Of a stretch of 64,000 bases of DNA, positions 33,672 to 44,323 are shown one piece after another. Below the pieces are notes generated by a model. The model was not told the DNA's origin and searched no databases. It was given only the letters and a program-made list of their open reading frames with translations. Position 1 is the first letter of the stretch. The number at the start of each line of letters is the position of its first letter. Made by a program: the position numbers and the translations under genes. The stretch comes from Citrus sinensis. Taxonomy: Eukaryota > Streptophyta > Magnoliopsida > Sapindales > Rutaceae. The stretch is taken from positions 17,176,501 through 17,240,500 of the forward strand of contig NC_068561.1 of the NCBI RefSeq assembly GCF_022201045.2, written 5' to 3'.

Positions 33672-33971
33672 AATGTAATATGCTAAGTTGCTGAGCTTGT
33701 TCAACTTTGGTGTTTCTATAAGTTTGTGTGTTTATCAAGTGACAACATTAGCAGTTAATGCTCCGTAAATTTTCTGTTTCACAAGGATACTTTATTTTTG
33801 GCTATCTATTTCTGCATGCACTGTCATATGTCAATTTTGAAAATGATTCTGCTTCTGGAGTTGTTGTGGTTTATGTTATGAATTTTGTTTTATTTCAATT
33901 CTATTTGGTTTAGAAATTTTGTAAATTTAATTTTTTAAAAACTGAATATAAATGTTAATTATTTTGTAGGA

Positions 33972-34790
33972 ATGGAAAATTTTGAAAATGAGCGTGCAAT
34001 TGAAGATGTGCGACTGGAAAAATTTGAGCCAACTCTTGGTATGTTATTTGATGGTTATGAGGAAATGTTTGAGTTTTACAAAGCATACGGTAGACAAGAA
34101 GGGTTTCCCGTGAAGAAACTAACTAGTAAGAAAAGAAGCGACAAGACTGTAAAATATGCGACCTTTGCATGTGGCCGTAGCGGCAAAGCAGATAGTAGAT
34201 CTACTAATTTGCTGAAGCTGAAACCTGTTGTGAAAACTGGTTGTGAATCTAAAATCGGAGGTTGTGTAAATGAAGAGGGAAAATGGATTCTTCGAACTTT
34301 AAACCTTCAGCATGATCATGGATTGAGTCCGGACAAAGAAAGATATTTCCCTTGTAACCATAGAATTAGTGCAAGTGTAAAAAAACGAATTGAAATGAAT
34401 GATTCTGCGGGAATTAACATTGTCCAAAATTTTAATTCTATTGTTGTCGAAGCTGGTGGGCGTGAAAATGTGTCATTTTTAGAAAAAGATTGTATAAATC
34501 TTATTGATAAAGCAAGACGATTACATCTTAGAGAAGGAGATGCTATGACAATTTTAAAGTACTTCGAGAAAAAACAAGCAGAATGCGATGTGTTTTTTTT
34601 TTAGCATTGACTTGGATGAGCAGGATCGATTGAAGAATGTATTTTGGGCAGATCCGAGGAGCATGGTAGCTTATAAATATTTTGGGGACGTTGTCACATT
34701 TGACACCACGTATCTTACAAACAAGTATGATATGCCGTTTGCCCCTTTTGTCGGAGTTAATCATCATGGGCAATCTATTTTGTTATGATG
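33972..34790 (+). pseudogene. FAR1-related MULE transposase remnant
   Basis: The first 210 codons encode a FAR1 DNA-binding domain of WRKY-GCM1 type: LFDGYEEMFEFYKAYGRQEG, YATFACGR, KTGCESKI and LQHDHGLSP supply the Cys/His ligands. The frame ends at a T10 run (34592-34601). One reading frame over, from about 34603, the match resumes with [20 protein letters not shown] and [20 protein letters not shown], the start of the MULE transposase domain (first catalytic Asp region). One extra T in the run explains the shift. After [11 protein letters not shown] (about 34785) the match weakens (a further TETFTWLFKAWL piece near 34825) and the rest of the transposase, zinc finger included, is missing. 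Intact FAR1-type transposases are usually 600-800 aa, so this copy cannot act alone. Confidence 0.85.
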
Positions 34791-34959
34791 CGGATTGATT
34801 ATCACGAGGATATATACGGAGACATTTACGTGGCTATTTAAGGCATGGCTATCATGCTTGTCCCACTGTATGCTTTGCAGTCGCATTATTCTTTTCCTTC
34901 GATGACGTATGAAGGATCTGCAAGTGGAAATTTTCAACAATTGTTACATCAACAATGTA

Positions 34960-35125
34960 ATGAAGACAACAATTGCCGCAATTGATGTTTGACTTGTATT
35001 TGTTTTGATTATTTTCACTATTATTTCAGCTAGATTTGGCTTGAGACGACAAATTGATGTTTGACTTGAACTTGTTTCGATTATTTTCACTGTCATTTCA
35101 CTTAGATTTGTGTTAATGTTTACAA
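34960..35125. repeat. Short tandem repeat inside the Mutator-like element
   Basis: Two to three diverged units of about 75 bp sharing AATTGATGTTTGACTTG and GATTATTTTCACT. They lie in the non-coding interior between the transposase remnant and the GRF frame. Confidence 0.5.
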
Positions 35126-35740
35126 GTATTTTCACTATCATTCCATGGCTTGCATGTACATAATGAACTAGAGATGTTAGGTGCACCTTCTGGATCAACA
35201 TATATCATGTACATTTCTTTTTTCGGCTCATTTTATGGATCTTCCAAGATGTCCCCATTCAATGCCACAAGTATAAAAGACTGCACAATCGTTTTCAATC
35301 AATGACATTATGAATGAAGATCTATCATATGATAGTCACCTCATGGCTCAAGTGCCATAAATTCCGGTCTCTACTGTATATGGATTTTTTTGTTACAGGA
35401 ACAGGCACGTTGTGCTTTGTAGCATATTCAATAGCATTCCTTCCATGGAGCCACAACATTTAACTCAGGATTTAAAGCAAAGAATGCAAGCTCAAAGCGG
35501 ACTTGAAGATTGAAATTATAACAATATTTTGACGGGCTTTTCTTTTGGTGGCTAATTATGAATGTATCACCAAATTAGAACAATTTATAACCAAATCATA
35601 GTACAAATTAAAAGAACTTTAAAAAAAAATCTTCAATATAAACATAGTAAAATAATTACAAGTATTATAATGAAAACATAACATAGTGTTTGTCTTCTTC
35701 GAAGTTCATCATTAAACAATCCCCTCTGCGCTTCACATAA

Positions 35741-35983
35741 TTAAAACTTAACAGACAAGCATTCAATCTCCAATGCCAACTTTTTAACTTCCTCCACTAA
35801 CAAATCAATTTTCTCTTCACAGGATTTACGGTCTTCTGCCCATTCAAAGTTCTTACATCCTCTATATTTCCAAAATTTGCGATTTGGATTCTTTGTAGTA
35901 CATGACGTAAACAACTCCATTTGCTCACCGCATTCGTTACATATTTGCAATGAATTTCGAGTTTCATTTGTACTAGATGACAT
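35741..35983 (-). CDS. Small GRF-type zinc finger protein carried by the element
   Basis: An 80-aa frame, starting at MSSSTNETRNS, that encodes a GRF zinc finger (ICNECGEQMELFTSCTTKNP, then RKFWKYRGCKNFEWAED) followed by a helical, coiled-coil-like tail (EEKIDLLVEEVKKLALEIEC). GRF fingers in other proteins (TOP3A, NEIL3, APE2) bind single-stranded DNA; small GRF proteins with a coiled coil are common in plants. The frame reads from the opposite strand toward the transposase remnant, with its 5' side facing the right inverted repeat, which could supply its promoter. It is open throughout although the transposase is broken. The upstream in-frame ATG at 36058 would add 25 residues in a locally repeated stretch, so I prefer the inner start. 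A role in transposition is inference. Confidence 0.65.
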   Translation of the reverse strand: MSSSTNETRNSLQICNECGEQMELFTSCTTKNPNRKFWKYRGCKNFEWAEDRKSCEEKIDLLVEEVKKLALEIECLSVKF

Positions 35984-36183
35984 CTTGGAAGTTAAAATTA
36001 CAGCAAGCATGCAATCCTGGAAGTTAAAAAGAGAGCAAAAATTACAGCAAGCATGCATCCTGGAAGTTAATCACAAGCAGCAAAGATAAGACTTTTAACA
36101 AGCACATGGAATGCGGAAAAAAAAACCCAACAAATTAACAATAGATTCAAACTTCCCATTACATTCCAAAACAATTTCAGAAG

Positions 36184-36813
36184 CTTAAATTCCAACGAGA
36201 CCCACCAAAAAAACAATCTTAAATTCCACAAGACGTGCCAGATATTTCACATAACAGAAAAGCAGAGTGAAAAAGAACAATTCCAACGACACCCACCAAC
36301 TGAACAAGTTTAAATTCCACAATACGTGCCAGATCTTTCACATAACAGAAAATTAAAAGAAAAAGAACAAGCTGAAAAAAGCCACCGCTCACTTAATGTT
36401 TGCCGAGAGAGCCAAGAGAGAGGAGGAAACAGTGTTGCTTGCCATGAAAGGCTGGCTGGAAAGGGAGGAGGCTTTGAGCAGTTGCTGGATGCTGGCTGGA
36501 GAGGGAGGAGAGGCCATGAGCAGTTGCTGGTTGCTGATTGGAGAGGGAGGAGGCCGTGAGCAGTTACTGGTTGCTGGCCGGAGAGGGAGGAGGCCATGAC
36601 CGGTTGCTGGCTGGAGAGGGAGGAGAGGTCGTGACCAGTTGAGTGATTTGCGCGAGGAGGTGATGGTGATTTGCGTGAGAGAGGAGCGCGAGGGAGAAAG
36701 GAAAGTAGGCTGGAGATAAGGTTGGATTTTCCTCTGCACGCACCCATTTCTTTATGAATTCTTTATTCATTCTTTTTATTTTTTTAATGTATTAACGAGC
36801 GAGAGGAACGAGA
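36184..36813 (-). repeat. Right long inverted repeat of the Mutator-like element
   Basis: Inverse of 33185-33671 with a larger minisatellite block (36440-36640, GCTGGCTGGAGAGGGAGGAGG-type units) and a duplicated inner segment (CTGTTATGTGAAA...CTTGTGGAATTTAA occurs twice, near 36220-36260 and 36320-36355). Several overlapping open frames here are by-products of the repeats and are not genes. Confidence 0.75.
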
Positions 36814-36857
36814 TACAAATTAATTAATGAGTGTACTGTGTACATGTCAATGCATCA

Positions 36858-38372
36858 TCATCTCCATGCATAAACTCTGACTAAGGGAGATCCTCTCCAT
36901 TCCAACACCATTTCGTTTTCATACTCTCCTTCTATCCTCACACTATACAAACTTGCCCCTTCACTCACCATTACTTTGGCTTCCATTAAGCTTTCATTGC
37001 TAAATCCGACCCCTTGCAATGAACCAAATCCGCTTTGAAAATCACCAAATTCTTTAATTTCCTTCCACTCTTCTAACAAAGCAAGAGAGTCCACAAATGG
37101 TGCCACAAATAGACACTCCATTGCTATTCTTGCTTGTGCTAGCCCTTTCGGGAAATTCCATTCAATTGATTCTAACAAAGCTTGGTAATGATCCATGAAA
37201 CTTTCAAAGAATGATCCAAAACAAGATAGATTTCTTATTTTCCCCCAATTTTCTCCGTCACCAAAAGTAATAATCCCTCTATTTTTACTAGTTTTGCTAT
37301 TGGCACAATAGGCTAAATAATCTCTAGCCATATTTAGAAATTGCATAACATGTGTTTTACTTCTCCTTCTCCCCATATGAGGAAGTCCATGCATGCAATT
37401 AAAGGCCACCCATTCTCTTTTGCCTCCACTATTTTTCTTCATTTTCTTTACCTCCGTCACCAAATCTTGCAACTGAATCTCCTTCACTTTCAACTTTAGT
37501 CCATGAGAATATGCACAATCATGAAACCGGTTCTTCGTCTCCTCGAATCTCCATTGTGAAGATTCACGCTCATAATCTTCCTCCCACTTGATAGATGTTA
37601 ATTTTAATTTCATTTGTTGAGAAATAACACCATGTTGATGTAGCAAACTTTGTTGTTGGGCAATAGCCGTGATCATTGAAGGCCATTGAACACCATCACC
37701 CATATCAAAATCAACTACATGTAAAACCTCAGCATCATAAGGCAAGGCCTCAAGAATTGCCATGTTGGCTCTAAAATGAGCAAACGTTCCATTAGGAATC
37801 ATTCGATAAATCGCTTCAAATGCTTCATCGAACACCTTGGAAGCCTCTTGGTGAAGGTAATTATTTTCAGCTTGCTTGTTCAGGGGCTGAAATGAATGAT
37901 ACAAAAGGCGTTCTCGAACATCACCAATGGGACAAAATTTCTCATTGATGCGCCTTGCAATCACCTTAGCTATTTCTTTCTTTTCGGCTTCCATGGCCTC
38001 AGCGTAAGCCTTGGCTAGATGTCTCGCACTGAGCTCGTTATCAATCTTCATTTCTTCTCTTGGTAAAACTAGGGTAGCTGAAACGTCAACCTTAAACAAA
38101 TCTCTCAAGTCCTCCAAATCAAATGATGAACAATCCATAGGGAACTCATCATGAAACGGGACTTCATTGACATGGACAGGAAAATTCTTGACGCCATCGG
38201 GCAAGTAATCGAAATTTGCATGTGAAGTTTCAAGGGAGTCATTGCATGAGGTTAAAGGAGGAGAGAATGAATCAAATTGATTCATTAAATCATCCATGGC
38301 TACCCCATAACTGCTAATAAATTCATCTAAAGATAAAGATAAATCAAATGGGTCTAATTGTATCATTTTCAA
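36858..38372 (-). CDS. GRAS transcription factor, NSP2-like, copy 1
   Basis: A 504-aa intronless GRAS-family regulator. The acidic N-terminus (1-110) is variable. The GRAS domain (about 111-504) shows leucine-rich repeat I (ARHLAKAYAEAMEAEKKEIA), the VHIID-type motif as LHVVDFDMGDGVQWPS (217-232), a PFYRE-like section and a C-terminal SAW motif ending WRGSPLVRVYAWR. The VDFDMG(D/E)G(I/V)QWPSM form is typical of the NSP2 clade, whose members act in symbiosis and strigolactone-biosynthesis regulation in other plants; transfer of that role is inference. The stop codon is only about 45 bp from the end of the Mutator-like element, so its 3'UTR probably runs into the element. It is head to head with the paralogue at 45783-47291. 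Confidence 0.9.
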   Translation of the reverse strand: MKMIQLDPFDLSLSLDEFISSYGVAMDDLMNQFDSFSPPLTSCNDSLETSHANFDYLPDGVKNFPVHVNEVPFHDEFPMDCSSFDLEDLRDLFKVDVSATLVLPREEMKIDNELSARHLAKAYAEAMEAEKKEIAKVIARRINEKFCPIGDVRERLLYHSFQPLNKQAENNYLHQEASKVFDEAFEAIYRMIPNGTFAHFRANMAILEALPYDAEVLHVVDFDMGDGVQWPSMITAIAQQQSLLHQHGVISQQMKLKLTSIKWEEDYERESSQWRFEETKNRFHDCAYSHGLKLKVKEIQLQDLVTEVKKMKKNSGGKREWVAFNCMHGLPHMGRRRSKTHVMQFLNMARDYLAYCANSKTSKNRGIITFGDGENWGKIRNLSCFGSFFESFMDHYQALLESIEWNFPKGLAQARIAMECLFVAPFVDSLALLEEWKEIKEFGDFQSGFGSLQGVGFSNESLMEAKVMVSEGASLYSVRIEGEYENEMVLEWRGSPLVRVYAWR

Positions 38373-41300
38373 ATGTGTTGAAGATGGCTTGAAATTTTTT
38401 ACTGAGCTTTAAGAACTTGGAGATGATCTTATATGCAATTGGATGAACAACGAAAGCCAAAAACTTATTTAGATATTTTCAAGGGAATAAAATTAATTCC
38501 AGACGAATTCTTGGCACTTTCTGTGAAAATTTTCTTAAGCTTCAAGGCAAAACTCCCATCATTGCCTTTAAATTATGAGTATTTGATATCTATTGTTTGT
38601 TAGTGTTAATTACTTCCAATGAATTCGTTCCTTCTGTTAATTTGAAGGGTAGGTAAAAGGTATTTCAATTTTCATGCAAACTATGCTACGTAAAGTTGAC
38701 ACTTTGATCCGTGATTTGGCTGTTTCGATTGATCTTAATTACCAACTAATTAATAAATTGAAATAAAGGGTAAAAATGAGTATCATCCATGTGTGATAAG
38801 AACCCTACACATGCATATTACAATAGGTTTAGTCACTTAATTAATCATTATCTTAATTGAAAAAATTATGACCAAATTATACAATACAAAGACAAGCTAT
38901 TCAAATTAAGTTGAAAACTTAACGCAACTTAACACCATTTTCAGTTAATAATCTTTATGACCAGAACAATTTGTCTTCTAATTAATTAACTGGACGTGCC
39001 CAATAATATCCAGAATTGGAGATATTTGTAGTCCTTAACCTTTTAGCAAAGAATTTCAGGTGTCATGATAATGGGACTGTAATTAATTAATATTATTAGT
39101 TGAAATTAATTAGTCCATATCAAGCTAAAGCGAATCGTATGGATAACTGGAATCTTAATTTTATTTGATTTGTTGACTGACCTAATGTTCTTTTCTTGCA
39201 TGGCTACGAAACCATGCAGAAAAAAGAATCTCTCATAAAATTAAAATCCGGCACAAATGGCGGTATGCGAAATAATTAAGTAAATAAATAAAATTATTGC
39301 CATATGATAAGCTCATAATATTGTATATTGTATTGTATTCTTCGCACTTGGAGCCTCTCTGTAGTGTGTGTGGAATCTTTTTTTAGTATACTGTCTTTTT
39401 TTTTTTTTTTTACGTGGACATGCTTTTAAGCCGTATAGTTTAATAGAATCAAATTTTATTGTTATTAAATCACACAACTTTATAGTGCATTCGAATTTAG
39501 ATTCGTTTACTATTCGTTTTTCCTATAACATATCCATGAAAAATTGAATTAAATATTAATTCATTTAAAAAAATATAATTAGTAAAATAAAAATCAAGCA
39601 AAATAAAAGCTAAAAAGATCACAAATTGAGCATCGTATAAAATACAAACTTATTATTATTTATAATTACTATATTAGCATTCAAACTTTTAAAAAAATTT
39701 CATACATATTTAAGGAAAATATGTAATTTAATTAAATGAATAATAAATGAATTTTAAACGAACGGATCGTATTTGATTCATTTATAACTCATTTATTAAA
39801 CAAATTCTAAACGAATAAATGAATCAATATCCTCAAACCCTAATTTGATTCATTTAATTAGCAAATAAAATCAGTTCACCTATTTATTAAACGAATTAAT
39901 TTTTTTAAATACAGACCCACTTAATTCACATCGAATCGAATTGAATGAATCTTGACCCAATTTGCCACCCCTAGATTGCCAACTCATATATTATAGTCAT
40001 GTAAGTTCATGAAGAACAATAAGAAAATGGGCTCCGTATTTTTACCGGATACATGTTTGTATGTACTTGAAATAATCTGGTCCGCATAGAAATTAAAGGG
40101 TCTCGAGTATGAGGTGTAAACTTCAAGTAACAGTTCGTGATAATTGTTAATAAAATGTTTCATTGTTATGTCACGTTGGATTGATATTGTAACGTTTCAG
40201 TCCTGATCACCAAATAGCTAGCTTAAACAACTTTTGGATGATCTAGTTTAAACTTACATATGAGAAAGTTTCGTAGATCTATCTTCATACTAAAATTAAA
40301 TCTATACCTAATAATTTAAACTTTTGAGTTTTGCATGCAAAGGATAATTAATCTACTATTCTTTTTTTTCCCCCCCTCTAAATGGTGCTAATTTAAACAT
40401 AATAAGAATTAGCACAATCGACGTCCGTGTTGACCAAAATATCTGCGATAGTATTACCTTCCTGATAGATGTAATTAGAATAAACAAAAATACATGGAAC
40501 TAATCATCTTCTTACAATTTAGCCATTCAATCTTAAAAGCCGTCAAAGAGAGGCTGAAAATGCAAACTCGAAAGGCAAGCAAGAGAAGCGACAGAACCTT
40601 AAACGTGTACTTGTAATCATAACAATTAATTCTCCACGAAATCTTTATTATTTTCTTCATCCTTATCTGTTCATGATAATGCAAACAAGACGTGTACAAT
40701 CTATGCCTATATTATTTTAAATTAATACAATTAAAACGTATGATATATTATGTGTTGAGGGAGGGAGATCAAGAATTAGATCCCATTTTGTGGCCTCCAA
40801 TGTAGGAAGGAATTACCACAATGACCGTCAGTCTTAATTAAGTCTTAATTCTTTCACAAAAAATTAAATCTTGACTAAGTCAGCTATCGTTTAAGGACAA
40901 AAAAAAAAATTGATAAAAATAAATAATAAATAGTGATGACAATAATAATCTTTTCTGGGTACTTGCTGACAATTTAACAGAATTCTTACGGTAATTGTCT
41001 AATTGATGGAAGAGACGTCCACACTTCAATTTTCTTTACGTGTCTGGATTCCATGTGATTATATATCACATCAATTCTCATGCAGTGTATTAATTTACCT
41101 TTCACATTAATTCAAAATTTATCACCCTTCAGTGGGTTAGCTAGAAGAAGGTCTTTGATTAATTAAAAAATATTCAAGGTTAGCTACTTGATACAAATTC
41201 GATTAATTAACGGCCGCTAATACGGAATCTATTATCAAAATCATGCAGGTCATTCATGTATGTTTTAATTTCAAAGCCTATTGTTTTTGTCAGGATTCCA

Positions 41301-42193
41301 GCCAATTTTATATTTAAGATATTATTCGGCCGCTCAAGTGAGAGAATACGAATACTCAATGAGGGGCAATATTTTAGCATTATCCATATAAGGAAAATTG
41401 AAAAAAAAAAAAAAAAATCTCTAAGAGGATATAAAGCAGACTTCTAAATGAATCGGTTCAATATACATTTTTTTTTTAACATTCGAATTTTATTTTATTC
41501 TACAATTAGAAATACGTCCCACGAAAGAACTATATTATATATATAAACTATGTTCTAATGGATTTCTATAATCTAATATTAATTGAAATAAACTATGCTA
41601 TAATGCAAGTAATTAGACAAATCATAGAGGATATTTATTGGGTCTAATGACAGCAAAGCTTTTAAAAAGATTCGGATATGATGGCAAATCATTATCCAAA
41701 TAGTATCTATAATCACTTTCATAATTTGTGAAAAAGAACAACAAAAGACAAAAAAAAAAATAATTTGTAAATTGCATCAATTAGTTAAGTAGTCCCAAAT
41801 TATTGGCTTTCGTGTGTCAGTCTCTATTTTTTCACAGCTCGTGGTATGCAATATGCAAAGCGAACCAAACCTCGACAAAAAAGCAACAAAAATTGTGCAC
41901 AAAATGTGGTTCGAAATTAAAAACTCAAAACGATGTTTTGCAGTATGTTTTTATCACCCTTTTATAGAATTTTGCTCAAACAATTGTACTTTAAATATAA
42001 TATTTTCTGCCATGTACAATCCAACATGTTCGCAAAACCTGTAATGCTCATGCCTCATAATATAACCAAATTTGGCTTAAAAGGAAAAATTAGTGTTGTC
42101 TGGTTAGACTTAATACCAGCAGAAATCCATTCTGTAATTGATATGTTGTAAAGCAATGAAAGGTTTACTTTCCAATAACATATATATATATAT
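38373..42193. other. Intergenic DNA between divergent GRAS genes, part 1
   Basis: The promoter side of GRAS copy 1 (TATA-like CATATAAG, reverse strand, near 38430), then AT-rich DNA without a supported gene. Homopolymers T16 (39395-39410) and A17 (41401-41417) occur. Frames at 40475-40699 and 41256-42151 lack domains. Confidence 0.5.
39740..39973. mobile_element. Possible hAT element right terminus
   Basis: AT-rich sequence with ACGAATAAATGAATC-type repeats ends at GACCCAATTTGCCACCCCTA, the inverse of a TAGGGGTGGCAAATTGGGTC terminus typical of plant non-autonomous hAT elements. The left end and the target duplication were not found. Confidence 0.4.
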
Positions 42194-42868
42194 ATCTAAT
42201 TACTATAAAATTTTGACATGTTCTTTACACTACCTTTTGTTTTTAAGCGTGTATCAATCAAATACTTTGACACTAAAAATAATTATTTTACCCTTAAATA
42301 AATTAAAAGACCATTTTATTTTATAAATTGTTGAAAAATAAAAAAATTATAATTACAAAAATACCTCTAAATTTGACAAAATAAACAAATCTCAAATCCA
42401 ACATGTTATTTTTTTTTATAATTATCATGTTAATTTATTGTAATTATAATTTCATTTAATTTGTATAGGGAAGTTTCTTAATATTAATTATAGGAAAGTT
42501 TACAATAATTATAGGGAGCTTTTCTCTTCAGGTTAATTTTTTTACAACTTCCCTATACTTAATTTAATTACAAAAATTAAATGAAATTATAATTACAAAA
42601 AATTATGATTACAAGATGTGAATTTTTTATAATTTCATTTAAAGATTATCATCTTAGATTTTGATATTTATTTGTTTTGTTGAATTTAGAGATGTTCTTA
42701 TAGTCATAATTTTTTTAATTTTTTTTTTTCAAAATTTTGTTGAATAAAATAGTTTTTTTAATTTATTTCGGGGTAAAATTGTTATTTTAGTGTTAAAGTG
42801 GTCGATTGATACAAATTTAAAAACAAAGGTAGTGCAAAAAACATGTTAAAGTTTTGTGGTAGTTAGAT
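42194..42868. mobile_element. Fold-back element with ~230-bp inverted arms
   Basis: The left arm (from ATCTAATTACTATAAAATTT) and the inverse of the right arm (ATCTAACTACCACAAAACTT) align through ACATGTTxTTTxCACTACCTTT, GTATCAATC, ACTTTxACACTAAAA and ATTTTACCC motifs for roughly 230 bp. The middle (about 42440-42640) also contains inverse-related stretches (ATAGGGAAGTT / AACTTCCCTAT), so almost the whole 675 bp can form one hairpin. It has no coding capacity. The left end abuts a TA repeat (42179-42196), which hides any target duplication. Superfamily not assigned. Confidence 0.7.
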
Positions 42869-43209
42869 GTACATACGATAAAATAAAAGTGGTGCAAAAA
42901 TAATTTTCCTGATTAAAAATTCACAATTAATTTTATTCTTTTGTAGTTATTTACCTAAAGTTTATAAAACGTATCAATGCTCCACATTTTTTTTTAAATA
43001 ACATTAGAGTACTTAACTGAATATCAGTACGATAACTATTTTGACTTTAAGATAAGGCATTTGTGACTTTGTACAATAAAAAATAAAACTATTTTTCTCC
43101 ATTATCCTTTCCGTCCTTAAATTTGGAGGCTTTATAACAAATCCTTTGTCACCAACATGAAGACAAAATAAAATAAAAAGAATAATTCTAAGTCCTCAGT
43201 CCTCACCGT

Positions 43210-43515
43210 AGCTGCTCGATCCTCTCTCAAATTGCTTTAATTTCATACTTCTTCTCATCAAATTGACTTCACCAAATACTTTTCCATACATCATTCAGAG
43301 TTTCAATTCAATTTTGAAAACACCCCAAAAGGCCAAAAGTACCCCTCACCGAACCGAACCTAGAGCCATTCGATTCTTTCTCAAATTGCTTCAATTTCTT
43401 ACCCATTCTTATCAATTAACTTCAACAAACACACATCATTCATTTTTTTTCTTTGTTTCTTTTCCCTCGGTTTCATTTTATATCACACTTCGATTTTGAA
43501 AACCCCAAAATTGCC
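43210..43515. repeat. Diverged direct duplication (~150 bp)
   Basis: Two consecutive stretches share TCAAATTGCTT(T/C)AATTTC, CTTCA(C/A)CAAA, CATCATTCA and AATTTTGAAAA/GATTTTGAAAAC followed by ACCCCAAAA. A short frame after it (from 43595) is closed within 20 codons. It may be the leftover of a leader region; origin unknown. Confidence 0.5.
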
Positions 43516-43681
43516 CCATCAAAATCGAATCAACAAATATTCAACATTCAAAGTTTGTTTCGCAGTAAAAAATAGAAGGACTTTGGTGAAAATAATGTCG
43601 GGATTGGATAGTGGAAGCGAGTTTCTTCTTCATGCAAATTGGGGCTCGAAGTGAATGAATAATGGAGTATTTGGATCATTA

Positions 43682-43708
43682 CCCCCCCCCCCCCCCCCAA
43701 AAAAAAAA
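43682..43708. repeat. C17A10 homopolymer block
   Basis: Seventeen C residues are followed directly by ten A residues. A similar C28A8 block occurs at 49193-49228 on the same strand. Confidence 0.9.
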
Positions 43709-44147
43709 CTGAAAATCCTGTAACAAATTGTGATTTTGTTAATTAACTAAATTACTCCTATAATATCATCCATCTTTTCTGGCGGAAAAGTAATTAATTG
43801 GCAGTCTTTATAAATTTTAGGTGGATAACTACAAAAGAAAAAAAAAAATATTTGTATATTTTTTATAAACTATGAAACTTCAGATGGTTAGTGAATATTT
43901 ACCTATAGTTTATAATATTGACTTCAATTTTCATTTCCTTAATGCTAAATTTACCAAAGAGATTAAGAATATTTATAAAAATTTTATTCCAAAATGTTGT
44001 GTCCAAAATTACTTGTAAAAATTTTAGAAGTGATTTATTTTGTTTTATATTTATTTTTTAGGATTAGGATCCTCTTCTACTTCTTTTTTTCCTAGTCTTT
44101 CAAATCTACAGAAAAAAAATGTCTTAAATTAAATAAAGTGAAAAAAG

Positions 44148-44323
44148 GGGATTAGGATCCTTTCCTGATCTAAGCACTCCTAATCTTTTACAGATCTTAT
44201 GACACCTATGTTTTAGTGCTAGTACATGATTATGATTTAACTGTTTTTATTTATTTATTAACCACCAATCATATTAACAGAATTTGCTCAGATGAAGATT
44301 AGATCATGAGAGGATCCTGATTT
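44148..44323. repeat. Candidate small MITE
   Basis: GATTAGGATCCTTTCCTGATCT at the left (about 44150-44171) is mirrored at the right by the inverse AAATCAGGATCCTCTCATGATCT. Similar TGAAAAAA(A/G)G words lie just outside both ends and could be a target duplication. Another GGATTAGGATCCTCTTC lies at about 44061, so the block may be nested. Small size, no coding capacity. Confidence 0.45.

Larger units (their letters stand above)
33185..36813. mobile_element. Mutator-like element with long inverted repeats, FAR1-type
   Basis: About 3.6 kb bounded by long inverted repeats: left about 33185-33671, right about 36184-36813. Both arms run from CTCGTTAA-type ends through an A-rich stretch, a GCAAATCACCATC segment, a minisatellite of CCCTCTCCAGCCAGCAAC units, then CGGCAAACATTAA, GAGCGGTGG and GGTGGGTCTCGTTGG. 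The right arm is longer through an extra tandem copy of about 100 bp near its inner end. Inside lie a FAR1-type transposase remnant (+) and a small GRF zinc-finger frame (-). Long inverted repeats plus a FAR1/MULE transposase fit Mutator-like elements. I could not find a clean 9-bp target duplication, so the outer ends are approximate. Confidence 0.8.

Noticed and set aside
36310-36770. Several overlapping Ser/Pro-rich and Gly/Glu-rich frames
   Set aside because: By-products of the minisatellite units in the right inverted repeat of the Mutator-like element.
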